Source: Halorubrum sp. JWXQ-INN 858
Lineage (GTDB): Archaea; Halobacteriota; Halobacteria; Halobacteriales; Haloferacaceae
DNA length: 64,000 bases
Assembly (NCBI RefSeq): GCF_009806985.1
Contig: NZ_WUAX01000016.1
Span: forward strand, 579,761 to 643,760
Direction of reading: 5' to 3'
The notes beneath the pieces are model-generated. The model worked only from the letters and a program-made list of their open reading frames with translations. It did no database searches and was not told where the DNA came from. This document shows, piece after piece, positions 15,609 to 24,862 of this stretch. A program made the translations under genes and the position numbers. Position 1 is the stretch's first letter, and each line of letters opens with the position of its first letter.

Positions 15609-18600
15609 TCAGACGCGACAGTCGTCCGGAGCGTCGGGCGCGGGCTCCGTCTCGGGGTCGAGCGCGTCCGGTCCGCCGGGACAGGGCCATCCGGGCGAGG
15701 TCTCATCGCGCGTGCCGTCGACGTCGCCGACGCCGGGCGGCCCGGCGGGAACCGCCACCACGACGATCGTCCCGGTCTCGAACCGGACCGGATCGGTCGC
15801 ACCGAACGACACCGGCGTCCCGCCGACGTCGACCGTCACGTCCCCGGCGGACCGGATGTACGCGAACGGTTCGTCCGGGGTCCCGACGTCCGCGTGAAGC
15901 GTGAACTCCGGGTACTCGCCCCGGACCTGAACGCGCCAGGCGTTCACCGTCGCGACCCAGTACCCGGGAACGGGCGCGACCGGAAGCCCCGCCCCGACGC
16001 TCCGAACGGGCTTCGGAGCCCACCGCTCGGCGGTCTCGTGGCCCGCGCGTTCGACGCCGTCCTCGACGGACCCCTCCAGGCGGTCGCGGATCAGTGCCCG
16101 CGACCGCTCGGTCGGCGCGTCGACGAACCGGGACGGCACCCGGACCGCGTCGCGCCCGGTCGTCGTCCGGAGGGTCACGCGGAGGCTCGCGGCGAGCGCC
16201 GCCTCCTCGGCCGACGAGAGCGATCCGCGGTCGGCGGCGGTCGTCGCGACGCGGTCCGCGTAGCTCCCGTTTCCGACGGCGACCGCGCGGTGGCCGGGCG
16301 AGTCGTACGTCGCGGCCACCGAATCGACGACCTCCCGACGCTCCCCCCGCGAGAGCGAGGTCCGCTCCCCGAGCGCCCCGACGAGCGCGTGGTCGACCGC
16401 TTGGAGCGGACCGTGGAGGCGGTCGGCGAGCGCGTCCCGATCCGCACGCAGGTCGGGATCGGCCTCGGGGCCGCCGGCAGCGTCGAGCGCGGTGTCGGCG
16501 GTCACGAGCGCCCGCCCGGCGACGCCGAGGGCGACCGTGTCCTCGGTGCCGAGGATCCGGTCGACGATCCCGCCGGAGACCTCGTCGTACGGGACGGTGA
16601 CGTAGTTCAGGTTCCGAACGGCGAGCGGACGCGTCGTCGTCCCGTCGACCGCCTCGACGTTCGCGCCGTCGACCGCCGTTCGCGGCAGATACCCCGGGGA
16701 CCCGTCCGGAACGAACGTCACGTCCCCACCGGGGCCGCCCGCGCCGACGCGGTGGGGATCCGTCTCGCGCGCCGCCTCGCGGCTGGCGATCACCTCCCCG
16801 ACCGACGGCCCGCCGAACGCGCCCTCGACGCGGTCCAACAGCCCGTCGATCGCTGTTCCCTCGTCCTCGGACGCGGTCTCGAGTTCGTCGACGACGGCGT
16901 CGACGTAAGCGGCTCGGGCGGAGACTCGGGCACGATCGGCCGCCCCGTCGTAGGTCGCCGGCGCGTCGACGAGCGCCGAGCGACGGTCCCGGATCGCGTC
17001 CGCGAGGTCGCCGTACGGGTCGGCCTCGCCGGCGGCGACGTCGCCCATCCGGACGTCCGTCTCGATCGCGTGAACGTCGGCGCGAAGCTCCTCGATGTCG
17101 GCCGCAACCCGTTCCTCGAGGTCCGCCGGGCGGCCGCCGAACACCACGGTCGAGCGGGAGACGTCGCCCGACCGAACCGCGTCTCGGGCGACCCGATCGA
17201 CGTCGCCCGCCGTCGCGACGCCGAGGTCGTCCCGGGCGTCGGCCGGGGTGTCACCGAGGTCGTCGCCGTCGATCCAGCCGCCCGCACCGAACGTCGTCGT
17301 CGGCCGGGACGGCGCGTGTCCGCCCGGCGCGTACGTGCCGGTCGCGGTCACCCGAACGCGATAGCGGTCGGTCGTGCTCGCGCGGGTCCGAACGCGCTGG
17401 GTTTCGACGGTCACGTTGCCGTCCGCGTCCGTCCGTTCCACCTCCCGCTCCCACGTGGCGGTGGCACGCCGATCGACCGCGACGGAGCGCGTGGCGCTGC
17501 CGAACGACAGGGACCGCCCGGCCCGCACCGTCCCGGACGGCGTCCCGGTGGGGACGTCGCTCCCGCCGACGACCGAGACCGATTGTCCCCTCGATCCGCC
17601 GGTCCGACTCCACTCCCGCCCGGGCGACGACGGGCGCGGCCGACCGCCGTGGACGACCCTGACGGCGGAGGATTCGGCGGTCGCTTCGACCCGGTAGGGG
17701 TCGCGAACGAGCGCGCCGAGGTCGTCGTGGACCGCGGTCGCGGCCACGTCGGCCGCGTGTTCGATCGCCACGGCGGTCTCGCCGTCGAGATGGTCCGTGT
17801 CGTCCCCGAACCCGTCCTCGGCAGCGAACGCACCGGTATCCCCGGGCGTCCCGCCGCCCGTCTCGCTCTCCCCGCCCGCACCGCCCGTCTCGCTCTCCCC
17901 GCCCGCCCCGCCGGTCGGCGTCGGCGCGTCGAGAACTGTCTCGCTCCACGACGACTCGTCGAGCCCGGTCGGCGCGAGCAGGTCCGTCAGCCCGGTCTCG
18001 GCGGCCGCGCGGGCGACGCCACCCCGTGCGTGCGGATCGGTCGCACCGAAGACGTCCCGCTGCGTCCGGACGATCCCGGCGTTCGTCGACAGCTCGACGT
18101 GTCGGTTCGCGAGGACGTTCCGAACCGGCGCGCCCGCGTACTGTGCGTACCCGCGCGCCCACGTCATCGGGTAGAGGCTGGCGGTGAGCTGTCGCCCGAG
18201 CCCGGGGCCCTCGACCGGCCCGCGCCCGAGCCGCTCCTCGAACCGCTCCGTGCGCTCGTGGGCGGCGAGCGTCGGCACGGCGACGACGACCGTGCGATCG
18301 CGGGTCCGGTCCGCGACGACGCGCCCTTCACGGAGCGCTCGCGTGTGCACGTCGCGGAACGTCACGCGCGTCGCGGTCCCGTTAGCCACGGGCTCGACGG
18401 AGACGCGGCCGCGTGCCTCCGAGAGACCGTCCGGGTCGTCGACCGCCGGGAGCGACGCCGACGCCGTGACGGGACCGACCGTGGCCTCGGTCTCCGAGAG
18501 CGACTCGGCGGCCGCGATCGCCAACCGGAGGCGGAACGCGTCCTCGAACGCCGACCCGGGCCGTACGGCGTCGGTTGCGACCGTGTCGTCCCCTCTGGGT

Positions 18601-18881
18601 CGACCGTCCGGCGTCGCCCGCGTCACCGGCTCGGCGGCGGCCGCGTGGGCCGCCTCGCGGGCGGCGTGTTTCAGCGCCGTCGTCGTGTCCGCGTCGACGC
18701 GTTCGACCGCCCGCTCGACGTCCCGGTCCTCGCCGACGAGCCCCTGCTCGGCCACGCCCGCCGCGTACGCCGTGCTCATGACGAGGAGCAACACGCCGAT
18801 CAGCGCGAACGGGACGCGGCCACGGCGGTCCGCGAGGAACGACACGTCGACCACGTCTCGGAGTCGGTCCACGGTCACCAC
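15609..18881 (-). CDS. Large membrane-anchored protein of the Tad-like operon (DUF7286-like)
   Basis: 1090-aa protein with a single N-terminal membrane helix (about 24-45, FALIGVLLLVMSTAYAAGVA) and a very long extracytoplasmic part. That part includes a Gly/Glu/Thr-rich repeat (GGAGGESET twice), beta-rich stretches, and a Pro/Asp-rich tail ending in DDCRV. It is the last gene of the pilus-like operon; its GTG start overlaps the preceding stop. The topology resembles TadG/TadE-like minor pilins or a surface component, scaled up (inference). Two GTG codons in a row (18881, 18878) leave the exact start open. Confidence 0.82.
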   Translation of the reverse strand: MVTVDRLRDVVDVSFLADRRGRVPFALIGVLLLVMSTAYAAGVAEQGLVGEDRDVERAVERVDADTTTALKHAAREAAHAAAAEPVTRATPDGRPRGDDTVATDAVRPGSAFEDAFRLRLAIAAAESLSETEATVGPVTASASLPAVDDPDGLSEARGRVSVEPVANGTATRVTFRDVHTRALREGRVVADRTRDRTVVVAVPTLAAHERTERFEERLGRGPVEGPGLGRQLTASLYPMTWARGYAQYAGAPVRNVLANRHVELSTNAGIVRTQRDVFGATDPHARGGVARAAAETGLTDLLAPTGLDESSWSETVLDAPTPTGGAGGESETGGAGGESETGGGTPGDTGAFAAEDGFGDDTDHLDGETAVAIEHAADVAATAVHDDLGALVRDPYRVEATAESSAVRVVHGGRPRPSSPGREWSRTGGSRGQSVSVVGGSDVPTGTPSGTVRAGRSLSFGSATRSVAVDRRATATWEREVERTDADGNVTVETQRVRTRASTTDRYRVRVTATGTYAPGGHAPSRPTTTFGAGGWIDGDDLGDTPADARDDLGVATAGDVDRVARDAVRSGDVSRSTVVFGGRPADLEERVAADIEELRADVHAIETDVRMGDVAAGEADPYGDLADAIRDRRSALVDAPATYDGAADRARVSARAAYVDAVVDELETASEDEGTAIDGLLDRVEGAFGGPSVGEVIASREAARETDPHRVGAGGPGGDVTFVPDGSPGYLPRTAVDGANVEAVDGTTTRPLAVRNLNYVTVPYDEVSGGIVDRILGTEDTVALGVAGRALVTADTALDAAGGPEADPDLRADRDALADRLHGPLQAVDHALVGALGERTSLSRGERREVVDSVAATYDSPGHRAVAVGNGSYADRVATTAADRGSLSSAEEAALAASLRVTLRTTTGRDAVRVPSRFVDAPTERSRALIRDRLEGSVEDGVERAGHETAERWAPKPVRSVGAGLPVAPVPGYWVATVNAWRVQVRGEYPEFTLHADVGTPDEPFAYIRSAGDVTVDVGGTPVSFGATDPVRFETGTIVVVAVPAGPPGVGDVDGTRDETSPGWPCPGGPDALDPETEPAPDAPDDCRV

Positions 18882-19480
18882 GCCCGTACGACGACCCGAA
18901 AGCGATCAACGGATTCCGGAAGCGACGCGGTCGCCGGCACCGTCACGACGGCCGCGGTGGCGTCGGCGCGGCGCGGGGGCTCCGATCCGATGGCGATCCC
19001 GCCCACCCCGCGTCCCGCGTCGCCGATCGGCGACGGTCGATACCCGTCGGGCGTCGCTCGTTCCGGACGGACGTCGAGGCGAACGCGGGAGCCGACCGCG
19101 GCAGAGACGACGCCGACGGCTCGCGGGCGGAACCGATCGGCGTCGCTCCCGGCGTCGTCCGTCCCGGTCGAAGCATCGGCAGCATCATCGCCCGCCGCGT
19201 CCGGACCGCTGGTCGTCGCGGCCGCGGCGACGAGCAGTTCCGCGAGCGTACCGTGGTACGTCCGGTCGGCCGGCTCGACACCGCCCGCCGAGTCTCCATC
19301 GACGGGCGGGCCTGAACCGTACGTGACCGTCGCGGTCTCCGTCGACAGCCGGTCGGCCACCGCCGAGGCGGTCGGTCCAGGGGTGTCGCCGTGTGGATCC
19401 CCGCCGACCCCGCCGAGGGCGACGACGCTGGCCGAGACGCACAACAGCATGACCGTGACGTCGAGGACGGTGCTCGTCAT
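18875..19480 (-). CDS. TadE/pseudopilin-like membrane-anchored protein (DUF7284-like)
   Basis: 201-aa protein. The N-terminal helix MTSTVLDVTVMLLCVSASVVALGG (quoted in part: VTVMLLCVSASVVAL) anchors it. The rest is a predicted extracellular Ala/Asp/Thr-rich domain containing a low-complexity linker and a beta-type end VTVPATASLPESVDRF. It overlaps both neighbours by a few bases, so it is made with them. No enzyme motif is seen. Confidence 0.8.
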   Translation of the reverse strand: MTSTVLDVTVMLLCVSASVVALGGVGGDPHGDTPGPTASAVADRLSTETATVTYGSGPPVDGDSAGGVEPADRTYHGTLAELLVAAAATTSGPDAAGDDAADASTGTDDAGSDADRFRPRAVGVVSAAVGSRVRLDVRPERATPDGYRPSPIGDAGRGVGGIAIGSEPPRRADATAAVVTVPATASLPESVDRFRVVVRAW

Positions 19481-19896
19481 CGACGAACCGCCACACTGAG
19501 CGTGCCGCGGGCGTTCTCCCCGGGGGCGACGCGGACCGTGACCGTCGCCCGCGCGATGTCATCGCCGGCGGCGCGGCCGATCGCGTCCGGCGCGTTCTCC
19601 CCGGAGCGAGCGACCCACGACCCGCGTCGCGTCTCGAGCATCGCGGTTGCGCCGGCGTACGGGTCGGGAGCCGGCACCGACAGCCGCGACGGGTCGACGA
19701 CGCCGCCGACCGCGGCGTCCCGCTCGACCCGATCGAGCGTCGTTCCGGCGAGGTCCCGCTCCCGATCGGGGGCAGCGTCGGCGAGCGCGCCCGCGTACAA
19801 CCCGAGCGCGGCACCGACCGCGACCAGCGCGATCAGCGCGGCGACCGGCTCGACCGCGGCGCGGCCGTCGGCCGCGATCCGCTCGCTGGCCGCCAC
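19477..19896 (-). CDS. TadE-like minor pilin candidate (DUF7285-like)
   Basis: 139-aa protein starting at GTG 19896. Its N-terminus reads ADGRAAVEPVAALIALVAVG: a charged stretch, a Glu at the border and then a hydrophobic helix, like TadE/TadF minor pilins with their RG-x-A-V-E-F signature. A globular extracytoplasmic domain of about 95 residues follows. The GTG is chosen because it lies 7 bases after the preceding stop and places the helix at the N-terminus; longer versions add a basic, unlikely peptide. Confidence 0.8.
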   Translation of the reverse strand: MAASERIAADGRAAVEPVAALIALVAVGAALGLYAGALADAAPDRERDLAGTTLDRVERDAAVGGVVDPSRLSVPAPDPYAGATAMLETRRGSWVARSGENAPDAIGRAAGDDIARATVTVRVAPGENARGTLSVAVRR

Positions 19897-19903
19897 CCTA
19901 CGG

Positions 19904-20383
19904 TCACCCGACGAGCGTGACACGGACGTCCCCGTAGTGGACCTGTCGGATCGTGAGCCTGTTCGGAGCCGCACGCCACTCGTGAGGGCCGTCACGGGCC
20001 GTCGTGGCGGCCGCGGCGAACGCGTCCGGGTCGGCGAAGACGCGATCCGGTGGGACCCCGTCGAGCACGCGTCGGAGGTCCCCATCGGCTCGCCCTGGGG
20101 GAGCAACCGGTGTCGTTCGGGCGGCGAGAAGCGTCGCCCGTGCCGTGCCGCCGTCGGACCGGAGCGAAACGGTTCCCGTCGTGATCCGGACCCGGTCCGC
20201 GGAGAGACCGTGCTCCGCCGTCGCCGGGTACTCGCCGTCCGCGACCGAGTCGATCGTGTGTGCGACGCCGCTCGCGTCGGGCGGCGGGGACGCCGGGAGC
20301 GTGGCCGCGACGCCCGCCGTCGCGACGCTCACCAGCGCGACGCCGAGCCACGCGTACGTGGCGTCGAAGGGTGCATCGAACAT
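19904..20383 (-). CDS. Membrane-anchored operon protein (DUF7283-like)
   Basis: 159-aa protein. After MFDAPFDATYAW comes a hydrophobic helix LGVALVSVATAGVAATL, then an extracytoplasmic domain that ends in a short beta stretch QVHYGDVRVTLVG. ATG 20383 is preferred because a TATA-like box (20407-20416) sits 28 bases upstream, suggesting a second, internal promoter for the small-protein half of the operon. Confidence 0.8.
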   Translation of the reverse strand: MFDAPFDATYAWLGVALVSVATAGVAATLPASPPPDASGVAHTIDSVADGEYPATAEHGLSADRVRITTGTVSLRSDGGTARATLLAARTTPVAPPGRADGDLRRVLDGVPPDRVFADPDAFAAAATTARDGPHEWRAAPNRLTIRQVHYGDVRVTLVG

Positions 20384-20406
20384 GGGACGGGGTGGCCCCG
20401 ACATCG

Positions 20407-20416
20407 TACTTAAAGG
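20407..20416 (-). promoter_or_regulatory. Internal TATA-like box in the Tad-like operon
   Basis: CCTTTAAGTA on the minus strand, 28 bases before the ATG at 20383. It lies in the only sizeable gap (79 bases) between the TadC-like gene and the minor-pilin-like genes. Confidence 0.5.
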
Positions 20417-20462
20417 ATCGGGCACTCGCCGATCGCTTGCCGATCGCCCACCGAGGCGACGG

Positions 20463-22304
20463 CTACAACAGCAGCCCCGCCCCGGCCAGTGCGACGAGGT
20501 ACGTGGCGGTCGCCGTCGGGAGCGCGATCCCGACGCGGTACGCCACGAGGGTGCGATCGAACCCGCGTTCCAGTCCGGTCGCGAGTCCCGTGAGAACCAC
20601 GGCGAGCAGGAGGACGTACGCGCCGACGATCCGCCCGAGCACGGGAACGGGGAGCAGAGCGCCTCCGTCGCCCGGCCCGTCGTGATCGCCGGGAACGTCG
20701 GAGGGCGCGTCGCCGCCCGCCGCCGACGGCCCGTCCACGGTCGTCGCGGAGGACCCGGCCGTCGTCGGTCCGTCGGAGAGCGTGTCGACGCCGGTCAACC
20801 CGCCGGGCCCCATCCCGCCCGCGTCGATCCCGGTCGCGAGCGCGACGGTCGCGCCGCCGACGAGCGGGGCGAACACCGCGGCGGTGTTGCTCAAGGTCCC
20901 GGTGACGGTCGCCAGCTGCCGGCGGGAGTCGCGTTCGAGCTCGCGGAGTCGCTCCAGCTGATCGGCGAGGTCGAGGAGGACGTCGCCCGCGGGACTCCCC
21001 TCTCGGGCGGCGACCGAGAGCAGCGCGACCGCGCCGTGAACGCGGGGGGACGGGACCGTCTCCGCCGGGCCGCCCCGGCCGAGGAACGCCTCGTGGACGC
21101 CGACGCGGAGCGTGTGGCTCCGCCGGGCCGCCCGCTCGAACACCTCGCCGGTCGCCCCGTCGAGCCGCTGGCCGGCGTTCGCGACCGCCCGTTCGACCGC
21201 GACGCCCTCGGCGACGTCGCCGCCGATGACCGTCATCGCGTCCGGGAGGTCGCGCTCGACGTCCCTGACCTCGGAGAGGACGCGCCGACGGGGGTGCGCC
21301 ACGACCAGCAGAGCGACACCGGACCCCACACCGACCGCCGCGACCGGGGCGCTCCACGGGGCCACCGTGACCGCCGCGATCACCCCGGCAGCCAGCGCGG
21401 AACCGCAGCCGGCGACGACGGCGTGGGGACGCCGGCGGGGGACGTCAGGGTGATCGTCCGCGATAGACGGCGGCGGGAACGCGACCGGGCGGCGCGACAG
21501 CAGCCACGCCGCCGCGGCGAGCAGTCCCGCCGGGAGCGCGACGAGGTACACCACCGCGACGACGCTCGCCCGGATCGGGACGCCGGACGTCGCGGCCGCG
21601 GGCAGCAACGCGATCAGCGCCAGCGGCAGCAGGACGCCGAACGCGTACAGCGCGGATACCGGGCCCCGAACCTCGCCGACAAACGCGGCGAGCCGATCCG
21701 TCGTCCCCGAGAGGACGGCGTCGAGCGCGCGGTCGAGACACCGGCCGCGGCGTTCCGGTGGCGCGGCCGCCGCCGTTCGGACGAGCGCCGCCGCCCGGTC
21801 GATGGCGGGGAACCACGGCCGCCACTCCCGTGCGAACCCGCGGAGCCCGCTCGTCGGGCCGGCCGTGGACCGTCGCTCGTGACGGGCCAACCCCTCGGCT
21901 AGGGGGCCGTCGCCGGTCCGCGCCGCGAACCGGACCGCGCGCTCGGCCGACGGGTCGAGGCGCATCCGTAACACGAGCCGTCCGACGAGCCCGGGCGTGG
22001 CCCCGAGCGCGCGGGTTCGCCCCAGCGTCGCGAGCCACACCGGGGCACGGTGGATCGCGTGGACGGCCGCGAGCCCGACGAGAAGCCCGACGAGGACGCC
22101 CGAAACGGGATCGGACCGGTACGCGGTGGGGAGCGCGCAGACGAGTCCGACCACGGATCCGATCCGGTATCCGAACGTGACGACGCGGTCGCGCGTCGTC
22201 TCCCACCCGAGAAAACGCAAGGATCGGCGGAGCTCGTCGTCGCTCACCGACTTGTGCCCGTCGGGATCGCCGTCGCTGGCCGCGCGACCGGCGGCATCGG
22301 TCAT
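20463..22304 (-). CDS. Type II/IV secretion system F-family membrane protein (TadC/PilC-like)
   Basis: 613-aa polytopic membrane platform protein for the secretion ATPase. It shows about eight hydrophobic segments in two halves. Each half has a cytoplasmic T2SSF-type four-helix domain; the second is recognisable at DVERDLPDAMTVIGGDVAEG and LLSVAAREGSPAGDVLLDLA. A 50-residue Gly/Pro/Ser/Asp linker precedes the last two helices. The ATG overlaps the stop of the ATPase gene by 4 bases. Archaeal PilC/FlaJ proteins have the same duplicated layout. Confidence 0.9.
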   Translation of the reverse strand: MTDAAGRAASDGDPDGHKSVSDDELRRSLRFLGWETTRDRVVTFGYRIGSVVGLVCALPTAYRSDPVSGVLVGLLVGLAAVHAIHRAPVWLATLGRTRALGATPGLVGRLVLRMRLDPSAERAVRFAARTGDGPLAEGLARHERRSTAGPTSGLRGFAREWRPWFPAIDRAAALVRTAAAAPPERRGRCLDRALDAVLSGTTDRLAAFVGEVRGPVSALYAFGVLLPLALIALLPAAATSGVPIRASVVAVVYLVALPAGLLAAAAWLLSRRPVAFPPPSIADDHPDVPRRRPHAVVAGCGSALAAGVIAAVTVAPWSAPVAAVGVGSGVALLVVAHPRRRVLSEVRDVERDLPDAMTVIGGDVAEGVAVERAVANAGQRLDGATGEVFERAARRSHTLRVGVHEAFLGRGGPAETVPSPRVHGAVALLSVAAREGSPAGDVLLDLADQLERLRELERDSRRQLATVTGTLSNTAAVFAPLVGGATVALATGIDAGGMGPGGLTGVDTLSDGPTTAGSSATTVDGPSAAGGDAPSDVPGDHDGPGDGGALLPVPVLGRIVGAYVLLLAVVLTGLATGLERGFDRTLVAYRVGIALPTATATYLVALAGAGLLL

Positions 22305-24214
22305 GTCCGCCCCGTCGACGTCGCTTCCGATCGCCCCGCCCCGGAGCGCTCCGGTTCGATTCGCCCCGCCTCGACCGCCGCGCGGATCCGTTCGGTTCGG
22401 CGATCGATCGCGTCCCGGACCGTCGCGTACGACCCCTCCGGCGAAGCGAGCCCGTCGACGAGGCGGCTCTCGCCCCGATCGATCCGCCCGGTCGCGGCGA
22501 GCCCATTGCCGGTCCGCTCGAACAGCGGCTCGAACGCGGTGTCGCCGCCGTGGTCGACGACCTCGGCGACCGTGTGGAGGCGGTGGTCGTCGAGGACGAC
22601 GACCAGGTCCGTCGTGGCGAACGAGGACGCGGAGACGCCGAGGTCGGTGACGACGCGCTCTCGGACTGCGGCCGGGTCCTCGCCGTGGATCGTGCCGAGA
22701 ACGGTCTCGCCCGCGGCTCCGACACGCATCGCCTCGTACAGCGCCGCCGCCTCCTCGCCGCGAACCTCCCCGACGACGAGCGCGCCGCCACCCAGTCGGA
22801 GCGCGGTGCGGACGGCCTCGCTCGGGGAGAGCTCCGCCCCGCCGCCGACGCGGAGCCGCTGGACGTCACGGTCGGCGGACGCGAGGGCGTCCGCCGGGAG
22901 TTCCGGCGTGTCCTCGACGAGGATCGCCCGCGTCGACGGCGACAGCTCCCAGAGGAGCGACCCGAGGGCGGTCGTCTTGCCGGCCCCGCGGCCGCCGGCG
23001 ACGAGCCCCGAGACGCCGCGTTCGACGGCGACCGAGAGGAGCCCGGCGGCCGCCGGAGTGAGCGTCCCGGCGTCGACGAGCCGAGCGAGCGTCCACGACT
23101 CGGGGTCGCCGCGGCGGAAGGTGAACGAGAGGCCGTCGCTCGCGGGGGCCGTCGTCGCGGCGACACGGACCGTGCCGGACTCGGTCCCGATCGTTGCGTC
23201 CAGCGTGGGGCTCGCTCGAGAGAACCCGCGACCGCTCGTCCGGCGGAGCCGGGACGCGAGGGTCGCGGCCCCCTCGGGCGGGAGGCGGACGTTCGTCGCG
23301 CAGCGCTCGCCGTCGACGACGACGCGAAGCGGGTTCTCCGCCACCGGGGCAGTGAGCGTCGCGTCGCTCACCCGATCGTCCGCGAAGACGTGCTCGAGAA
23401 CGCCGAACCCACGGGTGTGCCGACGGAGGGCCGCGGCGAGTTCGGGAACGGGATCGGCGTCGGTCGCGACCGCGCGGACCGCTCGGCCGGGCGCGCGGTC
23501 GCCGCCGGCGGGATCGGCGAGGAGCCCGTCACGCGCGGCCGCCAGCGTCGCGAGCGCGTCGGCGTCGAGGCTCGCCGACGGCGGCGTGAGGTGATACGTC
23601 CGAAGCGGCCCTGACCCCTCGTACAGCCGGACGGTCGCGTCCGTTCGCACCTCCCACCGGTCAACGAGGGTGGCGTCGGCCGGCGGGTCGGCGGCGACGC
23701 GGGCGGCCGCGACGGTCGGCCCCGCGTGTGCCCGCAGCGCGCTCGCCTCGTCGACCGCGGCCGCCGCGAGCGCGTCGAGCCCCGTCTCCGCGGCGATCCG
23801 GCTCGACGGCCCCGCTCGCCCCGCCGCTTCCCGGGCCGCGCCGAGCGGGTCCCGGGCGACGCGGTCGGCGAGCCGCTCCTCGTGGAACCGGACCTGCTCC
23901 CGGAAGCGGCCGGCCGCGACCAGCAGCGCGACGGACCGCCCGGCGTAGCTCCGCTCCCGCCCGCCGTGTCGCGTCCGTACGACGTCGGCGTCGCGATCGG
24001 TAAGCGCCCGGACGACGGTCGCCCGACACGCCGGGCTCGACGCGAGGTCGCCCGCGCCCGCGCAGCCGTCGGCGTCGATCGCGAGCACGACGCGGTCGTC
24101 GACGCCGGTGCCGACCGGCTCGTGAAACGACGCCGAGCAGTCGCAGTCGGGGGCGTCGTCCCCGCCGAACGGGCCGAGCTCCGGGAGCCCCACGGACGGG
24201 AGGTCGAAGGTCAT
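22301..24214 (-). CDS. Type II/IV secretion ATPase (TadA/PilB-like)
   Basis: 637-aa motor ATPase that would power assembly or secretion with the TadC-like protein. Walker A is GGRGAGKTT. The Asp box region follows (ILVEDTPELP), then Walker B ALVVGEVRGEE and the His box GTIHGEDP. The N-terminus carries a cluster DCDCSASFHEP and GCAGAGDLASSPAC with four Cys, a possible metal site. The C-terminal ~50 residues are Arg-rich and disordered. Walker A has GRGAGKTT where GPTGSGKTT is common, still a valid P-loop. Confidence 0.93.
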   Translation of the reverse strand: MTFDLPSVGLPELGPFGGDDAPDCDCSASFHEPVGTGVDDRVVLAIDADGCAGAGDLASSPACRATVVRALTDRDADVVRTRHGGRERSYAGRSVALLVAAGRFREQVRFHEERLADRVARDPLGAAREAAGRAGPSSRIAAETGLDALAAAAVDEASALRAHAGPTVAAARVAADPPADATLVDRWEVRTDATVRLYEGSGPLRTYHLTPPSASLDADALATLAAARDGLLADPAGGDRAPGRAVRAVATDADPVPELAAALRRHTRGFGVLEHVFADDRVSDATLTAPVAENPLRVVVDGERCATNVRLPPEGAATLASRLRRTSGRGFSRASPTLDATIGTESGTVRVAATTAPASDGLSFTFRRGDPESWTLARLVDAGTLTPAAAGLLSVAVERGVSGLVAGGRGAGKTTALGSLLWELSPSTRAILVEDTPELPADALASADRDVQRLRVGGGAELSPSEAVRTALRLGGGALVVGEVRGEEAAALYEAMRVGAAGETVLGTIHGEDPAAVRERVVTDLGVSASSFATTDLVVVLDDHRLHTVAEVVDHGGDTAFEPLFERTGNGLAATGRIDRGESRLVDGLASPEGSYATVRDAIDRRTERIRAAVEAGRIEPERSGAGRSEATSTGRT

Positions 24215-24247
24215 AGCGGGCGTGGCCGCGGCATCGCTGATAAACCC

Positions 24248-24757
24248 TCAGCCGACCCGCGCGATCCGCACCGCCCGGTCGCCGTCGTGGTCGACGAGCC
24301 GGAGCCGGAGTCGAGTGTCGCCCGCCGTACGGAGCCGGATCGGCCCGTCGACGACGCGGAGCGGCGGGAGCGTCGAGGAGGAGAGCGGGACCACACGGAG
24401 GTCCTCGCCCGCGATCCGATAGCCGAGCGCCACGTCGGGCGGGTCCGACGCGACGGGCGTCGCGGGGGCGTCGGCCGCCCGTCCGCGGATCCGCGCCGGG
24501 TCGCCGAGGACCGCCCGGTCGACGCGAGCCGCCGTGAGCCCGGTCGGAACCGTGACGGTGACCGTCGTCCGCGCGGCGAGCGTCGGGTCCGCGACGGCGA
24601 CGGAGCCCGCTGCGAGCGCGGCCGCCTCGCGTTCTACCCGTTCGATGCCCGTATCGAGCCGGTCGGTCGTCGTCGCCGAACGCGTGTCGTCGAGCACCGG
24701 CAGCGCGACGCCGAGGAGCGCGACGGCGACGAGGACCGCCAGGACCGCGCGGATCAC
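24248..24757 (-). CDS. Membrane-anchored pseudopilin-like protein (DUF7311-like)
   Basis: 169-aa protein. The N-terminus is directly hydrophobic (MIRAVLAVLVAVALLGVALP) and is followed by an amphipathic helix and a beta-rich domain (TVTVTVPTGL, LRLRLVDHDGD). This is the shape of pilin-like or signal-anchored subunits. It lies 33 bases before the ATPase gene in the same operon. A canonical class III prepilin peptidase site is not obvious. Confidence 0.78.
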   Translation of the reverse strand: MIRAVLAVLVAVALLGVALPVLDDTRSATTTDRLDTGIERVEREAAALAAGSVAVADPTLAARTTVTVTVPTGLTAARVDRAVLGDPARIRGRAADAPATPVASDPPDVALGYRIAGEDLRVVPLSSSTLPPLRVVDGPIRLRTAGDTRLRLRLVDHDGDRAVRIARVG

Positions 24758-24862
24758 GGCCGACGGGCGATGACGGAGCGGCGAGGTGTTCGCGACCGGC
24801 GGACGGCGACGGAGCGGCCAGTCACCCGCGGCCGGCGGGCGATCGCGAGGCGACGGGGCACC

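Noticed and set aside
14595..19499. A 1634-codon open frame on the plus strand
   Set aside because: Arg/Pro/Gly-rich translation with no domain; it is antisense to the SDR, DUF5791-like and Tad-like operon genes. GC-rich DNA leaves antisense frames open.
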